Assembly: GCF_003076135.1 (NCBI RefSeq)
Contig: NZ_QDGZ01000001.1
Coordinates: 620,001-684,000, forward strand
DNA: 64,000 nt
From: Nocardioides gansuensis
GTDB lineage: Bacteria; Actinomycetota; Actinomycetes; Propionibacteriales; Nocardioidaceae
Direction: 5' to 3'
This document shows, one piece after another, positions 53,621 to 61,762 of this stretch (position 1 is the stretch's first letter; the number at the start of each line of letters is the position of its first letter). Below the pieces are notes generated by a model. The model was not told the origin of the DNA, made no database searches, and saw nothing but the letters and a program-made list of their open reading frames with translations. The translations under genes and the position numbers were made by a program.

Positions 53621-54295
53621 GTGGAGCTGACGCACGAGTTCACTGTCCCCGCCTCGAAGGAGGAGACCTGGGCGGCGCTCAACGACATCGAGTCGGTCGC
53701 CGGCTGCTTCCCCGGTGCAACCGTCACGGCAGTGGAGGGGGACGCCTTCGAGGGCTCCTGCAAGGTGAAGCTCGGGCCGATCGCGCTCGTCTACACCGGC
53801 TCCGGCACCTTCGTCGACAAGGACGAGGCCGCCGGGACGATGCGGATCGAGGCCAAGGGCAAGGACAAGCGCGGCAACGGCACGGCCGGTGCCGACGTGG
53901 TGGCCACGGTGACGGGGTCGGGCACGGAGACCACGGTGCGGGTGGTCACCGACCTCGCCATCACCGGCAAGCCTGCCCAGTTCGGTCGCGGCGTGATGCA
54001 GGACGTGAGCGACAAGCTGCTCGCCCAGTTCGTCGAGTGCCTCAAGGGCAAGGTCGGCGCCGAGCCGGCCCCGGCGGCAGCCGCGGAGCCGGCGGCGGCG
54101 GCCGCGGGGGAGCCGCCGCCGCCTCCCTCTCCCCAGCCGGCGATGGTCCCGCCACCACCTGCCTCGGACGACGCCCTCGATCTGGGGGCGACGGTGCTGC
54201 CGGTACTGCTGCGCAGCTATGGCCCGAAGATCGCCGTCGGGCTCGCGGTCCTGGTCGTCCTCCGGCTGCTGCTGCGGGTGCTCGGCAGGCGCTAG
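53621..54295 (+). CDS. CoxG-like SRPBCC protein with C-terminal membrane anchor
   Basis: 224 residues. The first 150 residues are a carbon-monoxide-dehydrogenase subunit G/SRPBCC fold (ELTHEFTVPASKEETWAAL, VAGCFPGATV, FGRGVMQDVSDKLLAQF). A Pro/Ala-rich linker (about 150-185) leads into a single terminal helix (AVGLAVLVVLRLLLRVLG). In Oligotropha CoxG binds the hydroxylase to the membrane; the same is likely here. GTG 53621; GTGTGAG follows the medium subunit stop. It converges with alkB and the stops overlap by 4 nt. Confidence 0.89.
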   Translation: MELTHEFTVPASKEETWAALNDIESVAGCFPGATVTAVEGDAFEGSCKVKLGPIALVYTGSGTFVDKDEAAGTMRIEAKGKDKRGNGTAGADVVATVTGSGTETTVRVVTDLAITGKPAQFGRGVMQDVSDKLLAQFVECLKGKVGAEPAPAAAAEPAAAAAGEPPPPPSPQPAMVPPPPASDDALDLGATVLPVLLRSYGPKIAVGLAVLVVLRLLLRVLGRR

Positions 54296-54906
54296 AAGAC
54301 GCCGCGCGGGCGGAACTGCACCGACAGCCGCGGCCCGGCCGCGGCGACCTTGGGCACGGCGTGCTCCCAGGTGCGCTGGCACGAGCCGCCCATCACCACG
54401 AGGTCACCGTGGCCCATGGTCACCGCGATGGAGTGGCCGCCCCCGCGCGGCCGCAGGCAGAGTCGACGGGGATCGCCCACCGACACGATGGCCACCATGG
54501 TGTCGTGGGTCGACCCCCGACCGAAGGTGTCGCCGTGCCAGGCGACCGAGTCGCGGCCGTCGCGGTAGTAGCAGCAGCCTGCGGTGACGAACGGCTCGCC
54601 GAGCTCGGGGAGGTAGTGGCGGGTGAGCTCGTCGCGCGCCCGGGTCAGCACCGGGTGGGGGAGCGGCTCGCCCTCGCCGTAGGTGTGCACCAGCCGCGGC
54701 ACGTCGACCACCCGGTCGTACATCTGCCGGCGCTCGGCCCGCCACGGCACCTCGGCCACGAGGATGTCGAACACGTCGTCCGGCCGCGGGAGCCAGGCGC
54801 GCTGCACGTCCACCCACGCGCCGCGGGTGAGCGGCGTGCGCTCGGGCGTGGGCGGGAGGACGTCAACCGGTGCCATCTCGGCGAAGAGCGTCGACTGGAA
54901 GTCCAT
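54292..54906 (-). CDS. alkB: AlkB-like 2OG-Fe(II) dioxygenase
   Basis: 204-residue oxidative demethylase likely repairing 1-methyladenine and 3-methylcytosine. The iron site is HGDT (HxD) and the later His in TWEHAVPKV, and the 2-oxoglutarate arginines are in RLSVQFRPRG. ATG 54906 is used (6 nt after TATCGT, 54913-54918). A LexA-type box (54926-54941) overlaps the -35 region, so DNA damage may induce it. Alternative upstream frame starts would cross this promoter. Confidence 0.9.
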   Translation of the reverse strand: MDFQSTLFAEMAPVDVLPPTPERTPLTRGAWVDVQRAWLPRPDDVFDILVAEVPWRAERRQMYDRVVDVPRLVHTYGEGEPLPHPVLTRARDELTRHYLPELGEPFVTAGCCYYRDGRDSVAWHGDTFGRGSTHDTMVAIVSVGDPRRLCLRPRGGGHSIAVTMGHGDLVVMGGSCQRTWEHAVPKVAAAGPRLSVQFRPRGVF

Positions 54907-54912
54907 CACGCC

Positions 54913-54918
54913 ACGATA
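54913..54918 (-). promoter_or_regulatory. -10 hexamer TATCGT of alkB
   Basis: Minus-strand TATCGT ends 6 nt before ATG 54906, leaderless spacing. It lies 7 nt from the SOS box. Confidence 0.5.
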
Positions 54919-54925
54919 GCGCGGT

Positions 54926-54941
54926 TCGAACGTGTGTTCTA
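54926..54941. promoter_or_regulatory. LexA/SOS box upstream of alkB
   Basis: TCGAAC-GTGT-GTTCTA matches the actinobacterial SOS box TCGAAC-N4-GTTCGA at 11 of 12 fixed positions. It overlaps the -35 region of alkB. Confidence 0.75.
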
Positions 54942-55024
54942 GGGCTCGCGCCAACCGAAGGGGTCGGCGTCATCCGCGAGGATGACTTCGACGCAATCCG
55001 TGCGCAAGACGGCTGGACCGGTCC

Positions 55025-55030
55025 TACTCT
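55025..55030 (+). promoter_or_regulatory. -10 hexamer TACTCT of the GntR gene
   Basis: TACTCT ends 7 nt before GTG 55038 and favours this start over an upstream one at 54870 that would read across alkB's promoter and SOS box. Confidence 0.5.
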
Positions 55031-55037
55031 CGAGATC

Positions 55038-55757
55038 GTGGAACGTCAGGACGTGGTTGCGCCGCTGCGCGAGCTGAAGCACGTCCAGGTGCGCGAACAT
55101 GTCAGGCAGCTGGTCATGAACGCGGCCCCGGGTTCGCCGGCGCCGTCGGAGCGCGTGCTCGTCGCGCAGTTCGGCGTGGCCCGGATGACGGTGCGACAGG
55201 CGCTGGACGCGCTCGTCGTCGAGGGGCTGCTCGAGCGCATCCCCGGTCGCGGGACCTTCGTCGCACAGCCGCGCTCGGTCGCCGGTCGGATCACCTCGTT
55301 CACCGAGGACATGCGCCGCCGCGGGCTTCTGCCCGAGTCGCAGACGCTGACCGCCCGCCGCGAGCAGGCGGGGACGGGTGTCGCACGCGCCCTCGACATC
55401 TCCCCGGGAGACTGCGTCATCCACTGGCGGCGCCTGCGCCGGGCCGACCTGCAGGTGATGTGCCTCGAGGACGCCTACCTCAACGAAGTGCTGCTCCCCG
55501 GCTTCCTGGAGAGCGGCATGCCCACCAGCCTGTACGACGCGCTGGCGGCGCGCGGCCTCCGGCCCACCTGGGCCGAGGACGCCGTGAGCGCCGACCATGC
55601 GACGCAGGAGGAGGCCGACCATCTCGAGCTGCGCCCGGGAGACGCCGTCATGCGGGTCGCTCGCCGAGCCGTGTGCCGGGACAAGGTCGTCGAGGTCTCC
55701 CGCTCGGTGTTCCGCGCGGACCGGTTCACCATGCACGTGCAGCTCGGGGCTGGCTGA
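55038..55757 (+). CDS. GntR-family regulator with UTRA domain
   Basis: 239 residues. N-terminal winged helix (about 15-80; SERVLVAQFGVARMTVRQALDALVVEGLLERIPGRGTFVA-type, in order) followed by a UTRA ligand domain (about 95-235; ITSFTEDMRRRG, PTSLYDALAARG, VSRSVFRADRFT). HutC/FadR-like subgroup with UTRA often controls sugar or amino-acid catabolism. GTG 55038 sits after the TACTCT hexamer. Target unknown; no catabolic operon adjoins it here. Confidence 0.9.
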   Translation: MERQDVVAPLRELKHVQVREHVRQLVMNAAPGSPAPSERVLVAQFGVARMTVRQALDALVVEGLLERIPGRGTFVAQPRSVAGRITSFTEDMRRRGLLPESQTLTARREQAGTGVARALDISPGDCVIHWRRLRRADLQVMCLEDAYLNEVLLPGFLESGMPTSLYDALAARGLRPTWAEDAVSADHATQEEADHLELRPGDAVMRVARRAVCRDKVVEVSRSVFRADRFTMHVQLGAG

Positions 55758-55769
55758 GCCCGCTCCCGA

Positions 55770-56366
55770 TCAGGTCGCGCGCAGCCGCCTGATCTCGGCG
55801 GCCACGTTCTGCCTGGCCCTGGCCTCCCACAGGTCGGCGGCCTCGGGCGTCTGGAAGAGCCTCGGCTTCGCCGCGAGGTCCTCGAGCACGGCCGCCCGGC
55901 CGGCCCGGAAGTCGAGGTCGGGGACATGGGCGTACTCGCGGCGCACGTCCGCGGCGTACTCCTCGTAGCGCGACTCCGCGGCGCCGAGGATCGCCAGGTC
56001 GGCGTCGCTGAGCACGCAGCCGTTCGGGTCGTGGTCGTCGGGGCGGTGGTGCTCCGTCATCCGCACCAGCCGCGCGACCTCGGCGGCCGGCGGGTCCGGC
56101 AGGACGGTCGCCGCCCACGCGGCCGAGCGCTCCTCGGCACCCGGCTCCCCGTCGTACACCGCGTCGTGGAACCACGCGGCCAGCACCACGGGCACCCGGT
56201 CGAAGCGCACGCCCGCCGCGTCGAGCTCGTCGATCCGGTCGAGCACCTCGGCCAGGTGGCGGAGGTCGTGGTAGCCCGGCCGGTCCCAGGCGGCGAGGAG
56301 CTCGTCGCGTACGTCGTGGAGCTGGGCGAGGGGCCAGCGAGCGGCGAGGTCAGACGGGGAGGTCAT
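55770..56366 (-). CDS. HD-domain hydrolase-like protein
   Basis: 198 residues. Metal-dependent HD-type phosphohydrolase family (COG4339-like): YHDLRHLAEVL and AAWFHDAVYDG are the HD pair region, and LRMTEHHRPDDHD and SDADLAILG the later ligands. Overlaps the start... of its neighbour: 17 nt of overlap with the XPB gene's 3' end, so the two are probably one operon. Substrate unknown; the overlap with an XPB gene hints at a nucleic-acid link, unproven. Confidence 0.84.
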   Translation of the reverse strand: MTSPSDLAARWPLAQLHDVRDELLAAWDRPGYHDLRHLAEVLDRIDELDAAGVRFDRVPVVLAAWFHDAVYDGEPGAEERSAAWAATVLPDPPAAEVARLVRMTEHHRPDDHDPNGCVLSDADLAILGAAESRYEEYAADVRREYAHVPDLDFRAGRAAVLEDLAAKPRLFQTPEAADLWEARARQNVAAEIRRLRAT

Positions 56367-57990
56367 CGCTGTCGATGATCCGGTAGGCGTAGCCCTGCTC
56401 CGCCAGGAACCGCTGGCGGTTCTGGGCGAAGTCGGCGTCGACGGTGTCGCGGGCGACCACGGTGTAGAAGTGCGCCGTACGGCCCTCGGTCTTGGGACGG
56501 AGCAGCCGGCCGAGCCGCTGGGCCTCCTCCTGGCGCGAGCCGAAGGACCCGCTGACCTGGATCGCGACCTCGGCCGACGGCAGGTCGATCGAGAAGTTGG
56601 CGACCTTGGAGACGACCAGCAGGGAGACCTCGCCGGAGCGGAAGGCGTCGAAGAGCCGCTGCCGCTCCTTGACGGGCGTCTCGCCCTTGATCACCGGGGC
56701 GTCGAGCAGCTCGGCGAGCTCGTCGAGCTGGTCGATGTACTGGCCGATCACCAGGGTGGGCTGGCTGGAGTGCTGGGCCACGAGCCGGCGGACGACGTCG
56801 ATCTTGTGGTGCGTGCAGGCGGCGAGCCGGTAGCGCTCCTCGGGCTCCGCCGTGGCGTAGGCGATCCGCTCGCCCTCGGGCAGCGAGACCCGCACCTCGA
56901 CGCAGTCGGCGGGCGCGATCCAGCCCTGCGCCTCGATGTCCTTCCACGGGGCGTCGTAGCGCTTGGGCCCGATCAATGAGAAGACCTCGCCCTCGCGGCC
57001 GTCCTCGCGCACCAGCGTCGCCGTGAGCCCGAGCCGGCGACGGGCCTGCAGGTCGGCCGTCATCCGGAAGATCGGCGCGGGCAGCAGGTGCACCTCGTCG
57101 TAGACGATCAGGCCCCAGTCGCGGGCGTCGAGCAGCTCGAGGTGGGAGTAGACGCCCTTCCGCCGCGTGGTCATCACCTGGTAGGTCGCGATGGTCACCG
57201 GCCGGATCTCCTTGACCGAGCCGCTGTACTCCCCGATCTCCTCGGGCGTCAGCGACGTGCGCCTCACCAGCTCGTCCTTCCACTGGCGCGCGCTCACGGT
57301 GTTGGTCACCAGGATCAGCGTGGTGGCCGCGGCGTGGGCCATCGCCGCGGCCCCGACGATGGTCTTGCCTGCCCCGCAGGGGAGTACGACGACGCCGGAG
57401 CCGCCGTGCCAGAACGACTCGGCCGCCTCCGACTGGTAGGGACGCAGCGACCAGCCGTCCTCGGCCAGCGCGATCGGGTGGGCCTCGCCGTCGACGTAGC
57501 CGGCGAAGTCCTCGGCCGGCCAGCCCAGCTTGAGCAGCGCCTGCTTGAGGTTGCCCCGCTCGCTGGCGTGCACCACGACGGTGTCGTCGTCGAGGCGGTC
57601 GCCGATCATGCCCTGCACGCGCTTGGCGCGCAGCACCTCCTCGAGCACGGGGCGGTCGCTTGAGACGAGCACCAGCCCGTGCACCGGGTGCTTCTCCAGG
57701 CGGAGCCGGCCGTAGCGGCCCATCGTCTCGGCGACGTCGACGAGCAGCGCGTGCGGCACGGCGTAGCGTGACCAGGTCAGGAGCGCGTCGACGACCTGCT
57801 CGGCGTCGTGGCCCGCGGCCCGGGCATTCCACAGGCCGAGCGGGGTGAGGCGGTAGGTGTGCACGTGCTCGGGCGAGCGCTCGAGCTCGGCGAAGGGTGC
57901 GATCGCCTTCCGGCAGTCGGCCGCGGCGGGGTGGTCCACCTCGAGCAGCAGGGTCTTGTCTGACTGCACGATCAGCGGCCCGTCGTTCAC
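56350..57990 (-). CDS. XPB-type DNA helicase
   Basis: 546 residues, superfamily 2 helicase related to eukaryotic XPB and common in actinobacteria. An N-terminal damage-recognition-like part (about 1-170) precedes Walker A PCGAGKT near 205, DEVH (VYDEVHLL) near 298, TATLVREDGREGE and the C-terminal helicase half with QEEAQRLGRLLRPK. GTG 57990 is chosen as the start (opening NDGPLIVQSDKTLL as in relatives); the in-frame TTG 57999 overlaps the TAGTCT hexamer. Likely works in nucleotide-excision or other repair, by homology only. Confidence 0.93.
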   Translation of the reverse strand: MNDGPLIVQSDKTLLLEVDHPAAADCRKAIAPFAELERSPEHVHTYRLTPLGLWNARAAGHDAEQVVDALLTWSRYAVPHALLVDVAETMGRYGRLRLEKHPVHGLVLVSSDRPVLEEVLRAKRVQGMIGDRLDDDTVVVHASERGNLKQALLKLGWPAEDFAGYVDGEAHPIALAEDGWSLRPYQSEAAESFWHGGSGVVVLPCGAGKTIVGAAAMAHAAATTLILVTNTVSARQWKDELVRRTSLTPEEIGEYSGSVKEIRPVTIATYQVMTTRRKGVYSHLELLDARDWGLIVYDEVHLLPAPIFRMTADLQARRRLGLTATLVREDGREGEVFSLIGPKRYDAPWKDIEAQGWIAPADCVEVRVSLPEGERIAYATAEPEERYRLAACTHHKIDVVRRLVAQHSSQPTLVIGQYIDQLDELAELLDAPVIKGETPVKERQRLFDAFRSGEVSLLVVSKVANFSIDLPSAEVAIQVSGSFGSRQEEAQRLGRLLRPKTEGRTAHFYTVVARDTVDADFAQNRQRFLAEQGYAYRIIDSDDLPV

Positions 57991-57998
57991 AACGGTCA

Positions 57999-58004
57999 AG
58001 ACTA
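57999..58004 (-). promoter_or_regulatory. -10 hexamer TAGTCT of the XPB gene
   Basis: Minus-strand TAGTCT ends 8 nt before GTG 57990. Confidence 0.45.
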
Positions 58005-58059
58005 CGGAGTGGCTGGCTGCACGGACGACGGCATGGGTCCCTCGCCCGCCCTCGCGGCC

Positions 58060-58581
58060 CTAGACGGCCGCGGCGCGCTGGCGGGCCCTGAAGGCGGCCA
58101 CGTTGGCGCGGGAGGAGCAGCGCTCCGAGCAGTAGCGCCGGGACCGGTTGGGAGAGGTGTCGACGAAGGCGTTGTCGCACCGGGGCTCGCTGCACACGCC
58201 GAGCCGGGTGGGGCCGAGGTCGCACACGAGCGTGGCCAGCCCCAGCAGGGACTCCCCGATGAGCAGCTCCGCGGCCGAGGCGTCCTCGGTGGCGACGTGC
58301 AGGTGCAGCCGGGCGTCGTGGTCGCTGATCATCGGCGTCACGGGGTGCGTGGCCAGCAGGTCGTTGAGCCGGGCGACGACGCCCTTCGCGTCGCCGGCGC
58401 TGGACGCCTCGAAGACGGGCCGCAGCCGGGTCGTGAAGTCCCGGAGCCGCTCGACGTCCTCGTCCGTCACGCGCTCCTGCAGCCACGGGCGGTCGGCCAG
58501 GTGCTCGCGCAGCGCGGCAGCGTCGGCCGGCCGCGCGTTGACGAGCGCCGCCGACCGCTCGGCGTACGCCAGGAAGTCCAC
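58060..58581 (-). CDS. CGNR zinc-finger protein (ABATE domain)
   Basis: 173 residues. ABATE-like N-terminal domain (NARPADAAALREHL) and a C-terminal CGNR zinc finger with Cys in GVCSEPRCDNAFVD and RYCSERCSSRANV, Arg-rich end. Family members are presumed regulators of stress or metabolism. GTG 58581 is 6 nt after TAGGCT (58588-58593), a leaderless start. Located between helicase genes, but no functional link is shown. Confidence 0.9.
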   Translation of the reverse strand: MDFLAYAERSAALVNARPADAAALREHLADRPWLQERVTDEDVERLRDFTTRLRPVFEASSAGDAKGVVARLNDLLATHPVTPMISDHDARLHLHVATEDASAAELLIGESLLGLATLVCDLGPTRLGVCSEPRCDNAFVDTSPNRSRRYCSERCSSRANVAAFRARQRAAAV

Positions 58582-58587
58582 GTCCCC

Positions 58588-58593
58588 AGCCTA
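58588..58593 (-). promoter_or_regulatory. -10 hexamer TAGGCT of the CGNR gene
   Basis: Minus-strand TAGGCT ends 6 nt before GTG 58581. Confidence 0.5.
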
Positions 58594-58606
58594 CGGCCGA
58601 GGCGGC

Positions 58607-60883
58607 TCAGCCGACGGTGCGCACGCTCGTGATCCGGTGGACGGCGAAGGTGCGGGTGTCGTCGCTGCGGTGGTCGTGTGCCGTGAGCTGTCCGCCCTCC
58701 ACCCGGATCGGGTCGACGACGCGGTCGCCGGAGGAGCCCTGGTTGTCGACGTAGCCGATCACGACGGTGTCGCCCGCCTCGACCGCCTCGCGCAGGGCGG
58801 CCAGGGCGCCGGACGGGGTGGTCGTCGTGGCGGGGGCCTGGGGCCGGGAGTCCGCGACCCGGTCGCCGGCGCGGACGGCGCTCACGACGCTCGTGACGGT
58901 GGCCTCCTCACGGGCCGCCGCCGCGGCGGGAGTACGGCGCTCGCGCGGCCGCCGCGCCCGCAGCAGGTCGCGCCGGGCCACCCGGACGGTGCCGTCGGCG
59001 GCCTCGACGACCGGGGCCGCCCCGAGCTCGCGGAGGCGGGGCAGGAGCAGGTCGACGGGCGTGGTGCTGACCAGCACGGTGGGGGCGATGCGGCGGAGCC
59101 CGAGGGAGGCGGCCTTGGGGTGGTGCAGCAGCTCGGTCAGCGCGGCCTCGTCGTCGGCACGCAGGAAGGCCTCGGCGTGCCCGACCCGGACGGTGCCGAA
59201 GGTGCGGGAGACGTCGTCGACGAGATAGCTCAGCGGCTGCGGCACGGGGGTGCGGGAGACCGACGTGACGAACTCGTGCACCTCCGCCGCCGACCAGCCC
59301 GCGTCGAAGGCGCGCCGGACCGACCCGGGCGTGAACCGGTAGACTGTCGCCCCGCCGCGGGACTCCACGTCGGCGACGAGGTGCAGGCTGCGCGCCACCT
59401 CGGTCTCGAGAGGTCCCGGCGCGACGGCGGTGAGGTCGGCCTGCAGCAGCACATGGTCGACGGGGGAGGGCAGGTGCGGCCCGATCGCGGCGGCGGCGGC
59501 CCCGACGTCGCCTGCGAGCAGGGCGCGTCCCGCCTCGGACAGGGCACCCGCGCCGGTCAGGCCCAGGGCGGCGGCCTCGTCGACCGCGGCGGCCACCAGG
59601 TCGGCGCGGAAGCCCGGCCGCCTCGGCCGCTGCCACACCACGCGCGCGACCAGGGACGGCGTCCCCGTGCCGGTGGCGAGCGCCTCGCCCGGGGAGAGCG
59701 TCGCCAGGGCCTCGAGCGCCATCCGTCTGGCCTCGGGTGCCAGCACCCCGGAGAGGTCGGGGGCCAGTGCGTTCCACGCCCGACCCTGGGCGTCGCGGGT
59801 GCCGATCAGCGAGGTCAGCCGGGTGCTGTCCAGCCACGCCCGGGCGACCGACGCCCAGCGCTCGGCGGTCGCCTGCCCGGCCCACACGTCGAAGGTGTCG
59901 GTGGGCAGCCAGCACGCGTCCCCTTCGGCGTCGACGCCCTCGGCGAGCAGTCCGGCGGCTGAGGCGACCTCCACGATCAGCCCGGCGGCGGGCTCGTCGA
60001 CGTGCAGCTCGCGGGCGAGGAGGCGGAGGTCACGCACGCCCAGGCCGCCACCCCTCAGGACGGCGGGCGGCGCCAGGCCCCAGTGGTCCAGCACCAGCTC
60101 CACGCGCCGTACGAACTCGAAGGCGGCGCCTGCGGCCGTGCGCTCGACCAGCTCCACCGGCCGCGACGTCGTGGCCAGCTCGGGGACGACGTCCTGCGGC
60201 TCCCGGGTCGTCCGGCCGCCGCGGAGGGCCAGGCCGACCTCGCCGGGCAGCAAAAGCGTGCCGCTCTCGCGAGGCAGCAGGAGCCGGTGGGCGATCAGCT
60301 CCTCGACGGGCGTGGTCGCCTCCGCCGGAGTGACCGTACGCCGGGCGGAGCCGGTGGTGCCCTCGCCCCCGTGGGCGTCCAGGTGCTCGAGCAGGGCGCG
60401 GGCGGCCGGGCTCACCGACTCCAGCCGCGCCCGGACAGTCTCGTCGTCGGGCCGGTCGGTGGAGGCCGGGCGCAGGCCGCTCACGCCGGACGCGACGCCG
60501 CCGCGCAGGCACTCGGCGACCCCGCTCAGCGCTCGCAGCCCGCCGGGCGCCTCCCAGGCCAGGGCGAGGTCGAGCAGGCGGTCGAGCGCCCTGCGGGTGC
60601 GGCCGGCGTCGGCGTGCACGAGCGAGACGATTTCGTCCCGGGAGGTTTGGCCCGCCACCACGAGGGCATCAAGGACGGAAAGCTCCAGACGGTCGAGTCC
60701 GTCGAGCGCGCGCTGGATCGAGGAACGCGTGGCGGCCCGCGAGGCCAGCTGGGCCGAGTCATGAGGGGCTGGGGTGGCGAGATCGGGACGTGACCGGAGC
60801 AGGCCGAGCAGCCGCTCGTCCGGCCAGCGGCGCAGCTGGTCCGCGAGCGTGCGTGGGGGCGTCGCCTGCTGGGTCCTCGACAT
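58607..60883 (-). CDS. Helicase-associated (Helicase_C_3) protein with WYL-like C-terminus
   Basis: 758 residues of a conserved actinobacterial family. Winged-helix-like repeats in the N-terminal half (LDRLELSVLDALVVAGQTSRDE, PAEATTPVEELIAHRLL), a helicase-associated domain in the middle, and a C-terminal WYL-like beta domain (VVIGYVDNQGSSGDRVVDPIRVEGG). No Walker motifs, so not a helicase itself. Relatives are linked with XPB genes, encoded 0.6 kb away on the same strand. ATG 60883 follows TAGCGT by 7 nt. It may be a DNA-binding partner of XPB. Confidence 0.83.
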   Translation of the reverse strand: MSRTQQATPPRTLADQLRRWPDERLLGLLRSRPDLATPAPHDSAQLASRAATRSSIQRALDGLDRLELSVLDALVVAGQTSRDEIVSLVHADAGRTRRALDRLLDLALAWEAPGGLRALSGVAECLRGGVASGVSGLRPASTDRPDDETVRARLESVSPAARALLEHLDAHGGEGTTGSARRTVTPAEATTPVEELIAHRLLLPRESGTLLLPGEVGLALRGGRTTREPQDVVPELATTSRPVELVERTAAGAAFEFVRRVELVLDHWGLAPPAVLRGGGLGVRDLRLLARELHVDEPAAGLIVEVASAAGLLAEGVDAEGDACWLPTDTFDVWAGQATAERWASVARAWLDSTRLTSLIGTRDAQGRAWNALAPDLSGVLAPEARRMALEALATLSPGEALATGTGTPSLVARVVWQRPRRPGFRADLVAAAVDEAAALGLTGAGALSEAGRALLAGDVGAAAAAIGPHLPSPVDHVLLQADLTAVAPGPLETEVARSLHLVADVESRGGATVYRFTPGSVRRAFDAGWSAAEVHEFVTSVSRTPVPQPLSYLVDDVSRTFGTVRVGHAEAFLRADDEAALTELLHHPKAASLGLRRIAPTVLVSTTPVDLLLPRLRELGAAPVVEAADGTVRVARRDLLRARRPRERRTPAAAAAREEATVTSVVSAVRAGDRVADSRPQAPATTTTPSGALAALREAVEAGDTVVIGYVDNQGSSGDRVVDPIRVEGGQLTAHDHRSDDTRTFAVHRITSVRTVG

Positions 60884-60890
60884 CCCTTCT

Positions 60891-60896
60891 ACGCTA
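60891..60896 (-). promoter_or_regulatory. -10 hexamer TAGCGT of the helicase-associated gene
   Basis: Minus-strand TAGCGT ends 7 nt before ATG 60883; AAGGG lies in between, so either leaderless or a very short leader. Confidence 0.45.
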
Positions 60897-60943
60897 CCGC
60901 CGAGCCCACCTCCGGGCTCCCTGTCTCTCGGAGGGCCTTGTCG

Positions 60944-61762
60944 ATGACGGCCGTAGACCTGCACCACGGTGCCGCCACCGACATCGGCCGGGTGAGGAAG
61001 ATCAACGAGGACTCCTTCCTCGTCGCGCCCCCGGTCTTCGTCGTCGCCGACGGGATGGGCGGCCACTCAGGCGGCGACGTCGCGAGCCGCATCGTGGTCC
61101 AGGAGTTCGCCCGCCTCGCCGAGACCGGCTACGACCCGCGGCGGGGGGAGCACCACGTCTCCGACACCCTCGCCCGCTCCCAGGCCCGGCTGCTCGCCTA
61201 CGGCGAGGCGCAGCGGGACGTCGACCCCAGGTGGCACGCCGGCACGACGGCCGTCATCGCCATCATCGTCGAGGACGACGAGGGCCCTGGGTGGCTGCTG
61301 ACCAATCTCGGCGACTCCCGCATCTACGGCCACACCGCGGGTGTGCTGAGGCAGGTCAGCGTCGACCACTCGGTCGTGCAGGAGCTGGTCGACGCCGGGC
61401 ACATCACCCCCGAGGAGGCGACCACCCACCCCGAGCGCCACGTGATCACGCGCGCCCTCGGCAGCGCCGGGCCGGTCCGTCCGGACTTCTTCCGCCTCCC
61501 GATCTCGGCGGTCGACCGGCTGCTGCTGTGCAGCGACGGCGTCTCGGGGATGCTCGAGGACGGGGAGATCAGCAAGATCCTCGGCTCACACGACGACCCC
61601 CGCGACGCGGCCGACGCCTTGGTGCGCGCGGCGGTGGAGGCAGGCGGCCGTGACAACGCGACAGCCGTCGTCGTCGATGTGGTGGGATTGGTGCGCGACG
61701 ATTCCTACGACTCCGAGCAGCAGTTCGCGAGTCTCGAGACGAAGTTGGGGGCACGTCCGTGA
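60944..61762 (+). CDS. PP2C-type Ser/Thr protein phosphatase
   Basis: 272 residues. PP2C blocks with metal Asp in VVADGMGGHSGGDVAS, TNLGDSRIYGH, LCSDGVSGM and RDNATAVVVDV. GGAGGG lies before ATG 60944. Overlaps the next FHA gene by 4 nt. In related genomes phosphatase plus FHA genes form signalling modules with Ser/Thr kinases; no kinase is visible before the window ends. Cytoplasmic; no membrane segment. Confidence 0.94.
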   Translation: MTAVDLHHGAATDIGRVRKINEDSFLVAPPVFVVADGMGGHSGGDVASRIVVQEFARLAETGYDPRRGEHHVSDTLARSQARLLAYGEAQRDVDPRWHAGTTAVIAIIVEDDEGPGWLLTNLGDSRIYGHTAGVLRQVSVDHSVVQELVDAGHITPEEATTHPERHVITRALGSAGPVRPDFFRLPISAVDRLLLCSDGVSGMLEDGEISKILGSHDDPRDAADALVRAAVEAGGRDNATAVVVDVVGLVRDDSYDSEQQFASLETKLGARP

